Below are positions 5,956 through 14,288 of a DNA stretch of 21,769 nt, in pieces. Source of the stretch: an uncultured Verrucomicrobiae bacterium (GTDB lineage Bacteria > Verrucomicrobiota > Verrucomicrobiia > Verrucomicrobiales > Akkermansiaceae); assembly GCA_937957985.1 (NCBI GenBank), contig CALGOH010000251.1, forward strand, positions 1 through 21,769, given 5' to 3'. Made by a program: the position numbers and the translations under genes. Position 1 is the stretch's first letter. Each line of letters starts with the position of its first letter. Below the pieces are notes generated by a model. That model made no database searches, was not told the DNA's origin, and worked only from the letters and a program-made list of their open reading frames with translations.

Positions 5956-7368
5956 TCACCGGCCCGACTCGGCCTTGTGCTTCTTGAAGATGCGCAGCGT
6001 CCGCTCGCGCTCGGTCTTGTGATCGAGGCAGGGCAGGGGGTAGCCGTCGGCGATCGGTCGGTCATCGGCGGGCGGCTCGTGGAGTTGCTCGGCGGGAACC
6101 TTCTCCAGCTCGGGCACCCAGCGGCGGATGTATTCGCCCTTCGGGTCATGCCGCTTCGACTGCGACCACGGATTCTGGATGCGGAAATAGGGAGCCGCGT
6201 CCGCCCCGGTGCCGGCGCTCCATTGCCAACCGCCGTTGTTGGAGGCGATCTCGCCATCGACGAGGTGCTGCATGAAGAACGACTCACCGAGGCGCCAGTC
6301 GAGGTGCAGGTCCTTGGTCAGGAACATCGCGGTGATCATCCGCAGCCGGTTGTGCATGAAGCCGGTCTCGCGAAGCTCGCGCATGCCGGCATCGACGAGG
6401 GGAAAGCCGGTCCTTCCCTCCTTCCACGCCTCGAATTTTCCGTCGGGCTCGTCCCACGGCAGACCGCGCCAGTCGGGGTTGAACTCCTCCTCCAGCACGT
6501 TCGGAAAGTGGTGCAGGATCGCCATGTAGAATTCCCGCCAGGCGAGTTCCTTGATGTAGGTGTGGAGGCTCCTGCGGGTCTCCGGCGAGCGGGAAGCCTT
6601 CCGTGCCTCCTCGACCTTCCTGTAGATGGTGCGGATTGAAACGAGGCCGAAGCGGAGGTCCTGCGAAAGTCTCGATGTCCCGGCCGCCGAGGGCACGTCG
6701 CGCCTTTCCGCGTAGCTGGATAGCGGGCCATCGAGCGCCGCCTTGAGCCGGTCGAGCGCCGCGCGTTCGCCGGGCTTCAGGATGTCCGCCGCCGGCTCTT
6801 CGAGGCCCCAGTGCGACACGCCGGGGAGATCATCCGAGCGCAGGGTCGGGTGGGTATCGAGCTTCCGCGGGCGGGGCAGGGGCGGGGCCTTGTCCAGCGC
6901 AAGCCAGTTGTTGCTGTAGGGCGTGTAGACCCGGTAGGGGTCGCCGGACTTGGTGAGGACCTCGTCGGGCGTGTGCAGGGTGACGTCGTGCCAGCCGTGG
7001 CACTCCACGCCCCACTCCCCGCATTTCGCCGCCAGGCGCCGCTCGACCTCCTTGCCGTGGGGATCCGGGTCGCGGTTGAAGTGGATCGCCGACGCTCCCG
7101 TTTCCTTGACCAGACTCTCCAGGCAGGCGATCGGGTCGCCGGTGCGGATGATCAACCGGCCGTCGATGGTCCGCAGGTTCCGGTCGAGCGAACGGAGGCA
7201 GCCGCAGAGGAAATGCTGGCGCTTGGGACCGGTCCAGGCGTGGCTCCCTTTCCAATCGCTCAGGATATGGATGGGGATGACGGCATCGTGGGCCCGCGCG
7301 GCGTGGTGGAGGGCGGTGTTGTCGAGCACGCGCAGGTCGCGCCGGAACCAGTGGATCGCAATCGTCAT
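5956..7368 (-). CDS. phrB: Cryptochrome/DNA photolyase family protein
   Basis: This 470-residue flavoprotein probably repairs UV-induced cyclobutane pyrimidine dimers using light. It begins MTIAIHWFRRDLRVLDN, the standard photolyase N-terminal domain that carries the antenna chromophore. The FAD domain includes AERRDVPSAAGTSRLSQDLRFG split over the TSRLS motif, ELAWREFY, GFPLVDAGMRELRETGFMHNR, and NNGGWQWSAGTGADAAPYF with RIQNP following. These cover the FAD and DNA-lesion contacts of class I CPD photolyases. I chose the ATG at 7366-7368, which has a good AGGAG just upstream (gcaggagcATG); the longer GTG/ATG options add an unrelated 12-residue leader. A (6-4) photolyase or cryptochrome role is less likely. 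It is the first gene of a same-strand run with tcdA and ligA. Confidence 0.92.
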   Translation of the reverse strand: MTIAIHWFRRDLRVLDNTALHHAARAHDAVIPIHILSDWKGSHAWTGPKRQHFLCGCLRSLDRNLRTIDGRLIIRTGDPIACLESLVKETGASAIHFNRDPDPHGKEVERRLAAKCGEWGVECHGWHDVTLHTPDEVLTKSGDPYRVYTPYSNNWLALDKAPPLPRPRKLDTHPTLRSDDLPGVSHWGLEEPAADILKPGERAALDRLKAALDGPLSSYAERRDVPSAAGTSRLSQDLRFGLVSIRTIYRKVEEARKASRSPETRRSLHTYIKELAWREFYMAILHHFPNVLEEEFNPDWRGLPWDEPDGKFEAWKEGRTGFPLVDAGMRELRETGFMHNRLRMITAMFLTKDLHLDWRLGESFFMQHLVDGEIASNNGGWQWSAGTGADAAPYFRIQNPWSQSKRHDPKGEYIRRWVPELEKVPAEQLHEPPADDRPIADGYPLPCLDHKTERERTLRIFKKHKAESGR

Positions 7369-7419
7369 GCTCCTGCAGCAAAGCGCGGCGGGAGGGGCGC
7401 GCAAGCGCGGATGCCGGGG

Positions 7420-7680
7420 TCAGGCCGAATCCAGCACCTTCTCGATCTTGCGCACAGTGGTCGCACTGAGCTTCCCGCCGACGCGCCGCGAGCGTGAGAG
7501 GACGTCCTTGATCTCCTCGAGAGCCGCCTCGGCGGCCCGCAGGGATTTGCGTCCCCCTCCGTACTGCTTGTCGGAGAAATACTTGGTGAACGTGGCCCCG
7601 CCGCGGCTGATGCACAGCCTCCATCCCTGGAAAGCGGTGTTCTCGTAGGTGAAGCGGGTGAGGTTTCGCTTGGACTTCAT
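7420..7680 (-). CDS. Small AP2/integrase-DNA-binding-like domain protein
   Basis: The 86-residue basic protein contains the stretch FQGWRLCISRGGATFTKYFS followed by DKQYGGGRKSLRAAEAAL. This is the pattern of an AP2-like three-strand plus helix DNA-binding domain: W.......G....K.F....YGG...A...A. Such domains occur in plant transcription factors and, in bacteria, in mobile-element endonucleases and in small stand-alone proteins. Here it stands alone, so a DNA-binding role is inferred from the fold only. The start is uncertain: the ATG at 7678-7680 was chosen, but a GTG at 7711-7713 would add 11 residues (MKTSTLNRPTD). Neither has a clear Shine-Dalgarno. It is divergent from rpoA and 51 nt upstream of the photolyase gene. 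Confidence 0.65.
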   Translation of the reverse strand: MKSKRNLTRFTYENTAFQGWRLCISRGGATFTKYFSDKQYGGGRKSLRAAEAALEEIKDVLSRSRRVGGKLSATTVRKIEKVLDSA

Positions 7681-7953
7681 GTCCGTCGGTCGGTTGAGGG
7701 TGGAGGTTTTCACCAGTCAAGGTGACACGTCAAGGCCCCGAATGCGACAGGTTTTTGTTTGGGATATGTTAGGCTTTCTACGCAGGATTTTTCCCCGGTC
7801 GGGCGCGAAAATTTGCTTTGCCAAGCCGCTCCGGTTCCCCTTTAGTCCCCGCCCGCGCGAGCCCACCGAACCGCCGTTGGTCCTCCGGGCAGCCCGTCAC
7901 GAGACGGAACTGTCATGCTCGTCGGAGGGAAACCCGGCAAATCGATCCTGACC
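7681..7953. promoter_or_regulatory. Divergent upstream region of rpoA and the AP2-like gene
   Basis: This 273-nt gap separates two divergent genes. An AT-rich patch at about 7748-7810 (tttttgtttgggatatgtta, then gattttt and aaaatttgc) stands out from the GC-rich surroundings and is the likely site of the promoters. I could not assign a -35/-10 pair with proper spacing. No long inverted repeat or riboswitch-like structure is visible. Confidence 0.4.
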
Positions 7954-9039
7954 ATGTCAACCACCACCCTGTCTCGTTTCGAGATCCCGAACCGCCTCGT
8001 CCGCAACGAGGACACCGCCTCCGACGTCTACGCCCAGTTCATCGCCGAGCCCTTCGAGCGCGGCTACGGGCACACCCTCGGAAACTCGCTCCGCCGCGTG
8101 CTTCTCGGCTCCCTCGAGGGCGCCGCGATCACCTCGGTCCGCATCGCCGGCGTGCAGCACGAGTTTTCCAGCCTGCCGGGCGTCGTCGAGGACGTCACCG
8201 ACATCATCCTCAACCTCAAGAAGGTGAAGTTCAAACACCACGACAAGGAGCCCCGCATCCTGTCGATCAAGGTGGAGAAGGAAGGCGTCGTGACCGCCGG
8301 CGACATCCAGGAGGACAACCTTTACGAAGTGGTCAACAAGGACCAGGTCATCTGCACCCTCGACAAGAAGGTGAAGTTCGACTGCGAGTTCGAGGTCCGC
8401 GTGGGCCGCGGCTTCTCGACCGGTGACGAGAACAAGCGCAAGGACCAGCCGATCGGCGTGATCGCCATCGACTCGATCTTCTCGCCCGTCACCCGTGTGA
8501 AATACGCGGTCGAGAGCACCCGGGTCGGCCAGATGACCGACTACGACAAGCTGGTCCTCGACATCTGGACCGACGGCCGCATCACCCCGCAGGACGCCCT
8601 GCTCCAGGCTTCGGCAATCCTCCGCCATCACCTCGACGTGTTCGTCAACTACGACGAGAACGCCGTCGACTTCGAGGAGGCCCCGGCCGAGGCGAGCGAG
8701 GAGAACGCCGCGCTGAAGAAACTTCTCAACATGTCGGTGAACGAGATCGAGCTTTCGGTCCGCGCCGCCAACTGCCTCAACAACGCCAACATCACGACCG
8801 TGGGTCAGTTGGCGATGAAGACCGAGGCGGAGATGCTCAAGTACCGCAACTTCGGCAAGAAGTCGCTCAACGAGATCAAGGACAAGCTGTCCGAGCTGGG
8901 CCTCTCCCTCGGCATGTCGCTCGATCCGACCCTTCTTACCGGGCCCGTGGCTGGCGCCACCCCGGCACCCCGCCTCGGAGTCGAGGACGAGGCGCCCGTG
9001 GGTCTCGCCGACCTCATTGCCCAGAACCTCGACGACTGA
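7954..9039 (+). CDS. rpoA: DNA-directed RNA polymerase subunit alpha
   Basis: RpoA nucleates RNA polymerase assembly and contacts promoter UP elements and activators. The 361-residue protein has the N-terminal dimerisation domain (FERGYGHTLGNSLRRVLLGS at 34-53, LPGVVEDVTDIILNLK at 74-89) and the C-terminal domain at about 255-320. In the latter, LSVRAANCLNNANI matches the DNA-binding helix, with R270 and N273 equivalent to E. coli R265 and N268, and FGKKSLNEIKDKL follows. A 40-residue tail (about 321-361) exceeds E. coli RpoA. The start MSTTTLSRFEIPNRL at 7954 is preferred; an in-frame ATG at 7915 would add 13 residues and lacks a better ribosome site. rplQ follows after 8 nt. No ribosomal protein gene precedes it. 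Confidence 0.96.
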   Translation: MSTTTLSRFEIPNRLVRNEDTASDVYAQFIAEPFERGYGHTLGNSLRRVLLGSLEGAAITSVRIAGVQHEFSSLPGVVEDVTDIILNLKKVKFKHHDKEPRILSIKVEKEGVVTAGDIQEDNLYEVVNKDQVICTLDKKVKFDCEFEVRVGRGFSTGDENKRKDQPIGVIAIDSIFSPVTRVKYAVESTRVGQMTDYDKLVLDIWTDGRITPQDALLQASAILRHHLDVFVNYDENAVDFEEAPAEASEENAALKKLLNMSVNEIELSVRAANCLNNANITTVGQLAMKTEAEMLKYRNFGKKSLNEIKDKLSELGLSLGMSLDPTLLTGPVAGATPAPRLGVEDEAPVGLADLIAQNLDD

Positions 9040-9047
9040 CCGGGACC

Positions 9048-9584
9048 ATGAGACACCGCAACAAGACCGCCAAACTCCAGCGCAACGCGACCCAGCGGCG
9101 CGCCCTGCTCTCCAGCCTGGCTTGCAGCCTGATCGAGCACGGCCGCATCCGCACGACATTGGCCAAGGCCAAGGCGCTCCGCCCGTTGGCGGAGAAGCTG
9201 ATCACCCTCGGCAAGCGGGGCGACCTGCACGCCCGCCGTCAGGCCGTCGCCTTCCTGCGCCACAAGGACGTGGTGAAGAAGCTCTTCGAGGAAGTCGCCC
9301 CGCTTTCGAAGGACCGCCCGGGTGGCTACTGCCGCATCACCAAGCTCGGCGCCCGCATGACCGACTCCGCCCAGATGGCCTACATCGAGTGGGTGGACCT
9401 CCCCTCCGAGGACGAGGACGCCGTGGCGGAAACGCCGGCGGCGGCTGCCGAAAAGCCGGAGGCGGCCAAGGAAGAGGTCAAGGAGGAGACCGTCGAAGCC
9501 GAGGCCCCGGAGGAAGCTCCCGTGGCCGAAGCCGAAGAGGTCACCGAGGAAGAGGAGACCAGGAAGGAAGAGGCGAAAGCCTGA
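9048..9584 (+). CDS. rplQ: 50S ribosomal protein L17 with acidic tail
   Basis: L17 is a large-subunit protein near the peptide exit region. Residues 1-118 contain the full family sequence: MRHRNKTAKLQRNATQRRAL at the start, then LIEHGRIRTTLAKAKALRPL, AEKLITLGKRG, and GGYCRITKLGARMTDSAQMA near the end. The remaining 60 residues (about 119-178) are almost only Glu, Ala, Lys, Pro and Val and form a highly acidic low-complexity tail, so the protein is longer than the usual 120-130 residues. The gene starts 8 nt after rpoA, as in most bacteria, and is followed by a strong intrinsic terminator, so rpoA-rplQ form one transcription unit. Confidence 0.96.
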   Translation: MRHRNKTAKLQRNATQRRALLSSLACSLIEHGRIRTTLAKAKALRPLAEKLITLGKRGDLHARRQAVAFLRHKDVVKKLFEEVAPLSKDRPGGYCRITKLGARMTDSAQMAYIEWVDLPSEDEDAVAETPAAAAEKPEAAKEEVKEETVEAEAPEEAPVAEAEEVTEEEETRKEEAKA

Positions 9585-9611
9585 GTCCACTTCCCGTTCC
9601 ATTCATTCAAG

Positions 9612-9642
9612 GCGCCCGCGGAACCCCCGCGGGCGCTTTTTT
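9612..9642 (+). terminator. Intrinsic terminator of rpoA-rplQ
   Basis: A perfect 10-bp GC stem (GCGCCCGCGG / CCGCGGGCGC) with a 5-base AACCC loop is followed directly by six T. It begins 27 nt after the rplQ stop codon and is the clearest terminator in the window. Confidence 0.95.
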
Positions 9643-9721
9643 GTCCCGGGATCGCCGATCGAGGCTTCGCGGCGGCGGAAATGGTTGAAACAAGCGGGGG
9701 TGCTGCTTCGTTCGGGGGGTC

Positions 9722-12700
9722 ATGCGCGCCCTATCCACGGCCAAGGTGGTCCTGTTGGTGGCGATTCCCTGTTCCACGTCGGGAGAGGAAATCGGCTTCA
9801 ACCAGAACATCCGTCCGATCCTTTCGGAGAAGTGCATCGCCTGCCACGGGCCCGACGGCAACCATCGCGAGGCCGGCTTGCGGCTCGACACCGAGGAAGG
9901 GGCCTACGCGGCGCTCAAGGAGGGCACCGGCCACGCGATCGTGCCGGGAGATCCCGGGTCGTCGATGATGATGTCGAGGATCCGATCCGAGGATCCGGAG
10001 GTGGTGATGCCGCCGCCCGATTTCCACAAGCCGGTCACCAGCGAGGAACTGGCACTGCTCGAGAAATGGATCGGGCAGGGAGCCCGCTACGAGGCCCACT
10101 GGGCCTACGTGCCGCTCGAGCGTCCGGAGGTTCCGAGTCCGAAGAAGCACGCGGATCTGGTCCGGAATCCGATCGACGCCTTCATCCTGCATCGCCTGGA
10201 GGAGGAGGGGGTCGAACCCTCGCCACAGGCGGATCCCGGCGTGCTGAGGCGGCGGATCAGCCTCGATCTCACGGGGCTGCCGCCCGAGCCGAGCGGCCCG
10301 CTGGAGACCGGTGCCATCATCGAGCAGTCGCTCGGCAGCGAGGCCTTCGGCGAAAGGATGGCCGTGCCGTGGCTCGACGTGGTCCGCTTCGCCGACACGG
10401 TGGGATACCACGGCGACCAGAACCAGCGCATCTTTCCGTATCGCGACTACGTCATCGACAGCTTCAACGCGAACAAGCCCTTCGATGTCTTCGTGCGCGA
10501 GCAGCTCGCAGGCGACCTGCTGCCGAACGCGACCGACGAGCAGCACATCGCCAGCGGCTTCAACCGCCTGAACCTCGTGACCCGGGAGGGCGGCGCGCAG
10601 TCGAAGGAGTATTTCAAGAAATACGCCGCCGACCGGGTGCGGGCGGTCGGCACCGCCTTCCTCGGCCAGACGACCGGCTGCGCCGAGTGCCACGACCACA
10701 AGTACGACCCGATCACCCAGCGGGACTTCTATTCGCTGGCCGCGTTCTTCGACGACGTCCGGCAGTGGGGCGTCTACAACAACTACGTCGGCGGCACGAA
10801 GTACAACGGCAACAACGATCCCTACACGCCGGAGTGGATCGTCCGGCCCGGGTCGCTGGTCGAGCGCCTGAACCTGTTGCGCGACGAGGCGCTGGTCGCG
10901 CTCGAGTCCCACGATGCAGCCGCGCCGCCGGCCGGTGGCTTGCGCGGACTTCGCGAGTTTGCCGCGGGCCACCCCGATGGCTGGGCGCCGCTGACGCCGA
11001 CGGCGGCGAGCTCGCGCAAGGGAACCGTCGCCGGGATCTCGGACGCCTCGGTGCGGTTCACCGGTCCGGCGAAGAAGGACGAGGTGAGCGAGATCGAGCT
11101 GGAATTCGCCCACGACCAGCTTGGCAGCCTCCGGATCGAGGCCTTGCCCGATCCCGAGCGAGGAACGGTCGGCCGCGAGGATGGCGGGCATTTCACGCTC
11201 AAGCCGAAGTTCCTCCTGGTGCCTGCCGGAGGACAGCCGGAGCCGCTGGCGATCCGCTGGTCGCAGGCCGATCTCGACCGCGAGCACGCTTTCGCCGGAG
11301 GCATCGATCACGGCGACCGCAGCTCGCTCCAGCTCGATCCGAAGCAGGGATGGCAGTCGGCGCCCAAGCCGGGCTACGAGGGTCCGGATTCGCTCACCGG
11401 ACGGGTGCAGACCGCGGTCTTCTGCCTCAAGGAGCCCGTGGTCGTGCCGCCGGGTGCACGGCTGAAGGTGATGCTCGAAGGCAACACCGCCTCCATGATC
11501 CGCGTGTCCCAATCGCCGGTGCTCGATCCGGTCCCCGGCATGCCCGCGTTCTCCGAGCGGTTCCGTCAGGCGCTTGCGGAGGAAAGCACCACCGCCCACG
11601 CCGCCTGGCACCTGTGCGCCACCCCGCCGGAAAGGCTGCCCGAAGCGTATCGCGACCTGCTCGACCGCATCCGGGAATGCCGGTCCGGCTGGACGCGGAC
11701 CTTGGTGACCGTGCAGGTCGACAAGCCCGAGTTTCCCACGCGCATCCTGCCGCGGGGCAACTGGCAGGACGACTCCGGCGAGTTGGTCGATCCCGCGGTG
11801 TTGTCGTTCCTCCCCGCGGAGTCGCTGCCGACGGACCGCGAACTGACGCGGCTGGACCTGGCGAACTGGATCGTGGCCGACGAGAACCCTCTGACCGCCC
11901 GGCATTTCGTCAACCGCCTGTGGAAGCAGTTCTTCGGCCGCGGGCTTTCGAACATCCTCGACGACCTCGGCGGCCAGGGCGAGCCGCCGTCGCACCCCGA
12001 CCTGCTGGACTGGCTGGCGGTCGAGTTCCGCGACTCCGGATGGGACGTGAAGCACATGGTCCGCCTCATGATGGACTCCCACACCTACCGGCAGACGGCG
12101 GCCGAGCGGCCGGAACTGCTGGAGATCGATCCCTACAACCAGTTGTTCGCCCAGCAGGCCGCCCGGCGGCTCGACGCCGAGTTCATCCGCGACCAGGCGC
12201 TGGCGGTGGCGGGGCTGCTCGACCGCTCCTACGTCGGCGGACCCTCGGTGCGGATCTATCAGCCGGAGAACTACTATGCGAACCTGAACTTCCCGGTCCG
12301 GAACTACACGGCGCACCTCGACTCCCGCCAGCACCGCCGCTCGGTCTACGCGCACTGGCAGCGGACCTTCCTGCTTCCCACGCTGGCGAACTTCGATGCT
12401 CCGGCGCGCGACGAGTGCGCCGCCGACCGTTCCCAGGCGAACATTCCGCAGCAGGCGCTGACGCTGCTGAACGATCCGGTCTACGTCGAGGCGGCCCGCG
12501 GTCTCGCCGTCCGGGTGGTGACCGAGACCCCCGACGCGGATCCGGGCCAACGCATCGATCGGATGTTCGAGCTGTTGCTCGGTCGCGGGCCCGACCCGGG
12601 CGAGCGGGAGCGGATCATCGATTTCCAGGCACGCCAGGAGGCGGGCTTCCGCGACGGCACCGACGACGCCGCGCGTTTCCTCGGAATCGGCATCGCCACG

Positions 12701-12793
12701 GTCCCCGAGGGTCTCGATCCCATCGAACTGGCGTCGTGGACCCAGACCGCCCGCCTGCTGCTCAATCTTCACGAAAGCATCACCCGCTACTGA
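9722..12793 (+). CDS. Planctomycete-type cytochrome C / DUF1549 / DUF1553 protein
   Basis: This 1023-residue exported protein has a short hydrophobic leader (KVVLLVAIPCSTSGEE) with a lipobox-like Cys17. A planctomycete cytochrome C domain follows at about 24-125, with the c-type heme motif KCIACHG (C38, C41, H42) and a VMPPPD segment that can give a Met ligand. DUF1549 covers about 147-355 and contains a second CxxCH (GCAECHDHKYDP, C320-H324). A less conserved middle part resembles a carbohydrate-binding/LamG-like linker region. DUF1553 covers about 620-960 (RHFVNRLWKQFFGRG, PSHPDLLDWLA, YRQ, RRLDAEFIRDQALA). The family is abundant in Planctomycetes and Verrucomicrobia and is thought to act in breakdown of complex, often sulfated, polysaccharides, but no enzymatic reaction is firmly assigned. 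A GGGGGG run 4 nt before the ATG may serve as ribosome site. The DUF1501 gene follows after 3 nt. Confidence 0.93.
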   Translation: MRALSTAKVVLLVAIPCSTSGEEIGFNQNIRPILSEKCIACHGPDGNHREAGLRLDTEEGAYAALKEGTGHAIVPGDPGSSMMMSRIRSEDPEVVMPPPDFHKPVTSEELALLEKWIGQGARYEAHWAYVPLERPEVPSPKKHADLVRNPIDAFILHRLEEEGVEPSPQADPGVLRRRISLDLTGLPPEPSGPLETGAIIEQSLGSEAFGERMAVPWLDVVRFADTVGYHGDQNQRIFPYRDYVIDSFNANKPFDVFVREQLAGDLLPNATDEQHIASGFNRLNLVTREGGAQSKEYFKKYAADRVRAVGTAFLGQTTGCAECHDHKYDPITQRDFYSLAAFFDDVRQWGVYNNYVGGTKYNGNNDPYTPEWIVRPGSLVERLNLLRDEALVALESHDAAAPPAGGLRGLREFAAGHPDGWAPLTPTAASSRKGTVAGISDASVRFTGPAKKDEVSEIELEFAHDQLGSLRIEALPDPERGTVGREDGGHFTLKPKFLLVPAGGQPEPLAIRWSQADLDREHAFAGGIDHGDRSSLQLDPKQGWQSAPKPGYEGPDSLTGRVQTAVFCLKEPVVVPPGARLKVMLEGNTASMIRVSQSPVLDPVPGMPAFSERFRQALAEESTTAHAAWHLCATPPERLPEAYRDLLDRIRECRSGWTRTLVTVQVDKPEFPTRILPRGNWQDDSGELVDPAVLSFLPAESLPTDRELTRLDLANWIVADENPLTARHFVNRLWKQFFGRGLSNILDDLGGQGEPPSHPDLLDWLAVEFRDSGWDVKHMVRLMMDSHTYRQTAAERPELLEIDPYNQLFAQQAARRLDAEFIRDQALAVAGLLDRSYVGGPSVRIYQPENYYANLNFPVRNYTAHLDSRQHRRSVYAHWQRTFLLPTLANFDAPARDECAADRSQANIPQQALTLLNDPVYVEAARGLAVRVVTETPDADPGQRIDRMFELLLGRGPDPGERERIIDFQARQEAGFRDGTDDAARFLGIGIATVPEGLDPIELASWTQTARLLLNLHESITRY

Positions 12794-12796
12794 GCC

Positions 12797-14224
12797 ATGT
12801 TTCTCGATCCCAAGCACGCGATGTCGGTCAACCGGCGCACCTTCCTGCATCGTTCCTTCGCCGGTCTTGGTGGGATGGCGCTGGCCTCGATCGCCAACCG
12901 CTCCATGGCGGCCGAGCGGGCATGGCCGGGTGTTTTCGACAATGCGCGGCACCTTGCGCCGAAAGCCAGGCGCGTCGTCCACCTGTGCATGGCCGGGGGT
13001 CCGTCGCACCTCGAGACCTTCGACCACAAGCCGGAGCTCGCCGGGCTCGACGGCCAGCCGTTTCCCGAGTCGTTCACCGCGGGCCAGCAGCTCGCGCAGC
13101 TTCAGGGCAAGAAACTGATCGCCCGCGGTGCGGTCACCGGCTTCAAGCAGTATGGGGAATCCGGTCAGTGGGTGTCGGACTTCTTCCCGCACCTCGGCTC
13201 GGTGGCGGACGAGTTGTGCATCATCCGCTCGATGCGCACCGAGCAGATCAACCACGACCCGGCGCACGCCTTCATGAACACCGGGTCGATCGTCAAAGGG
13301 CGGCCGTCGATGGGCTCGTGGCTGCTCTACGGCCTCGGCGCGGAAACCGAGAATCTGCCCGGCTACGTGGTGCTGATTTCAAAGGCCGACGGCCGGAACC
13401 CCCAGCCGGTGTCGTCACGCCAGTGGTCCGCCGGCTTTCTGCCCAGCCGCTACCAGGGCGTCCAGTTCCAGTCCAAGGGCGACGCCGTGCACTTCATCGG
13501 CAACCCGGAGGGCATCTGCCAGTCGACCCAGCGCCAGATCATCGACGAGGTGAAATACCTCAACGCCCACCTGCGCCGGTCGCGACACGATCCCGAGATC
13601 GACACCCGCATCGCGCAGTACGAGATGGCCTTCCGGATGCAGTCCTCGGTGCCCGAGCTCACCGATCTTTCCGGCGAGTCGCAGGACATCCTCGACCTCT
13701 ACGGCATCGAGTCACCGGGCGACGGCAGCTTCGCCTCGAACTGCCTGCTCGCCCGCCGCATGCTTGAGCAGGGGGTGCGCTTCGTGCAGCTCTACCACCG
13801 CGGCTGGGATCACCACGACGGAATCCAGAAGTACATGGACATCTCGGCGCGCTCGGCCGACCAGGCCTCGGCGGCGCTGATCAAGGACCTCAAGCAGCGC
13901 GGCATGCTCGAGGACACGCTGGTCATCTGGGGCGGCGAGTTCGGCCGGACCCCGATGGGCCAGGGCAGCGGACGCGACCACCACATCAACGCCTTCTCCA
14001 TCGCCCTCGCCGGCGGTGGCGTGAAGGGCGGCACCAGCCACGGCCGGACCGACGAACTCGGCTACGGCGTCGTCGAGAACGAGGTCACCGTGCACGACCT
14101 CCACGCGACGATGCTGCACCTCTGCGGGCTCGATGACAGCCGCTTCACCTACCAGTTCCAGGGACTCGACTTCAAGCTGACGGGCGTCGAGCCGGCACGG
14201 GTGGTGAAGGAGATCCTTGCCTGA
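12797..14224 (+). CDS. DUF1501 protein, Tat-exported
   Basis: The 475-residue protein begins with a twin-arginine signal (NRRTFLHRSFAGLGGMALAS, residues 12-31), so it is exported folded. DUF1501 proteins have an alkaline-phosphatase/sulfatase-like fold. Visible family landmarks are HLCMAGGPSHLETFDHKP, INHDPAHAFMNTG, RFVQLYHRGWDHHDG, WGGEFGRTPMGQG followed by GRDHH, and HDLHATMLHLCGLD. The conserved His and Asp residues in WDHH, GRDHH and HDLHATML are likely metal ligands, although no substrate is known. It almost always pairs with a DUF1549/DUF1553 cytochrome, as here: the gap is only 3 nt, so the two are co-translated and probably act together in the periplasm. The length is normal and no damage is visible. 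Confidence 0.95.
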   Translation: MFLDPKHAMSVNRRTFLHRSFAGLGGMALASIANRSMAAERAWPGVFDNARHLAPKARRVVHLCMAGGPSHLETFDHKPELAGLDGQPFPESFTAGQQLAQLQGKKLIARGAVTGFKQYGESGQWVSDFFPHLGSVADELCIIRSMRTEQINHDPAHAFMNTGSIVKGRPSMGSWLLYGLGAETENLPGYVVLISKADGRNPQPVSSRQWSAGFLPSRYQGVQFQSKGDAVHFIGNPEGICQSTQRQIIDEVKYLNAHLRRSRHDPEIDTRIAQYEMAFRMQSSVPELTDLSGESQDILDLYGIESPGDGSFASNCLLARRMLEQGVRFVQLYHRGWDHHDGIQKYMDISARSADQASAALIKDLKQRGMLEDTLVIWGGEFGRTPMGQGSGRDHHINAFSIALAGGGVKGGTSHGRTDELGYGVVENEVTVHDLHATMLHLCGLDDSRFTYQFQGLDFKLTGVEPARVVKEILA

Positions 14225-14288
14225 TCCGTAACTGTGCAGTCGGGCATCCCGGATGCCAGCGAGGCTTGCCACATCCGAGAAGTCCGGC

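Noticed and set aside
7741..7800. A sigma-70 promoter for rpoA (TATGTT at 7765-7770)
   Set aside because: No acceptable -35 hexamer at 16-18 bp; only the AT-rich patch itself is supportable.
9731..13267. An 1178-codon minus-strand frame opposite the same genes
   Set aside because: Antisense shadow with no domain; the plus-strand genes carry complete families.
9685..13767. A 1360-codon plus-strand frame across the DUF1549/DUF1553 gene and into the DUF1501 gene
   Set aside because: It is an Arg/Pro/Ala-rich shadow of two clearly recognisable genes in another frame; high GC keeps it open.
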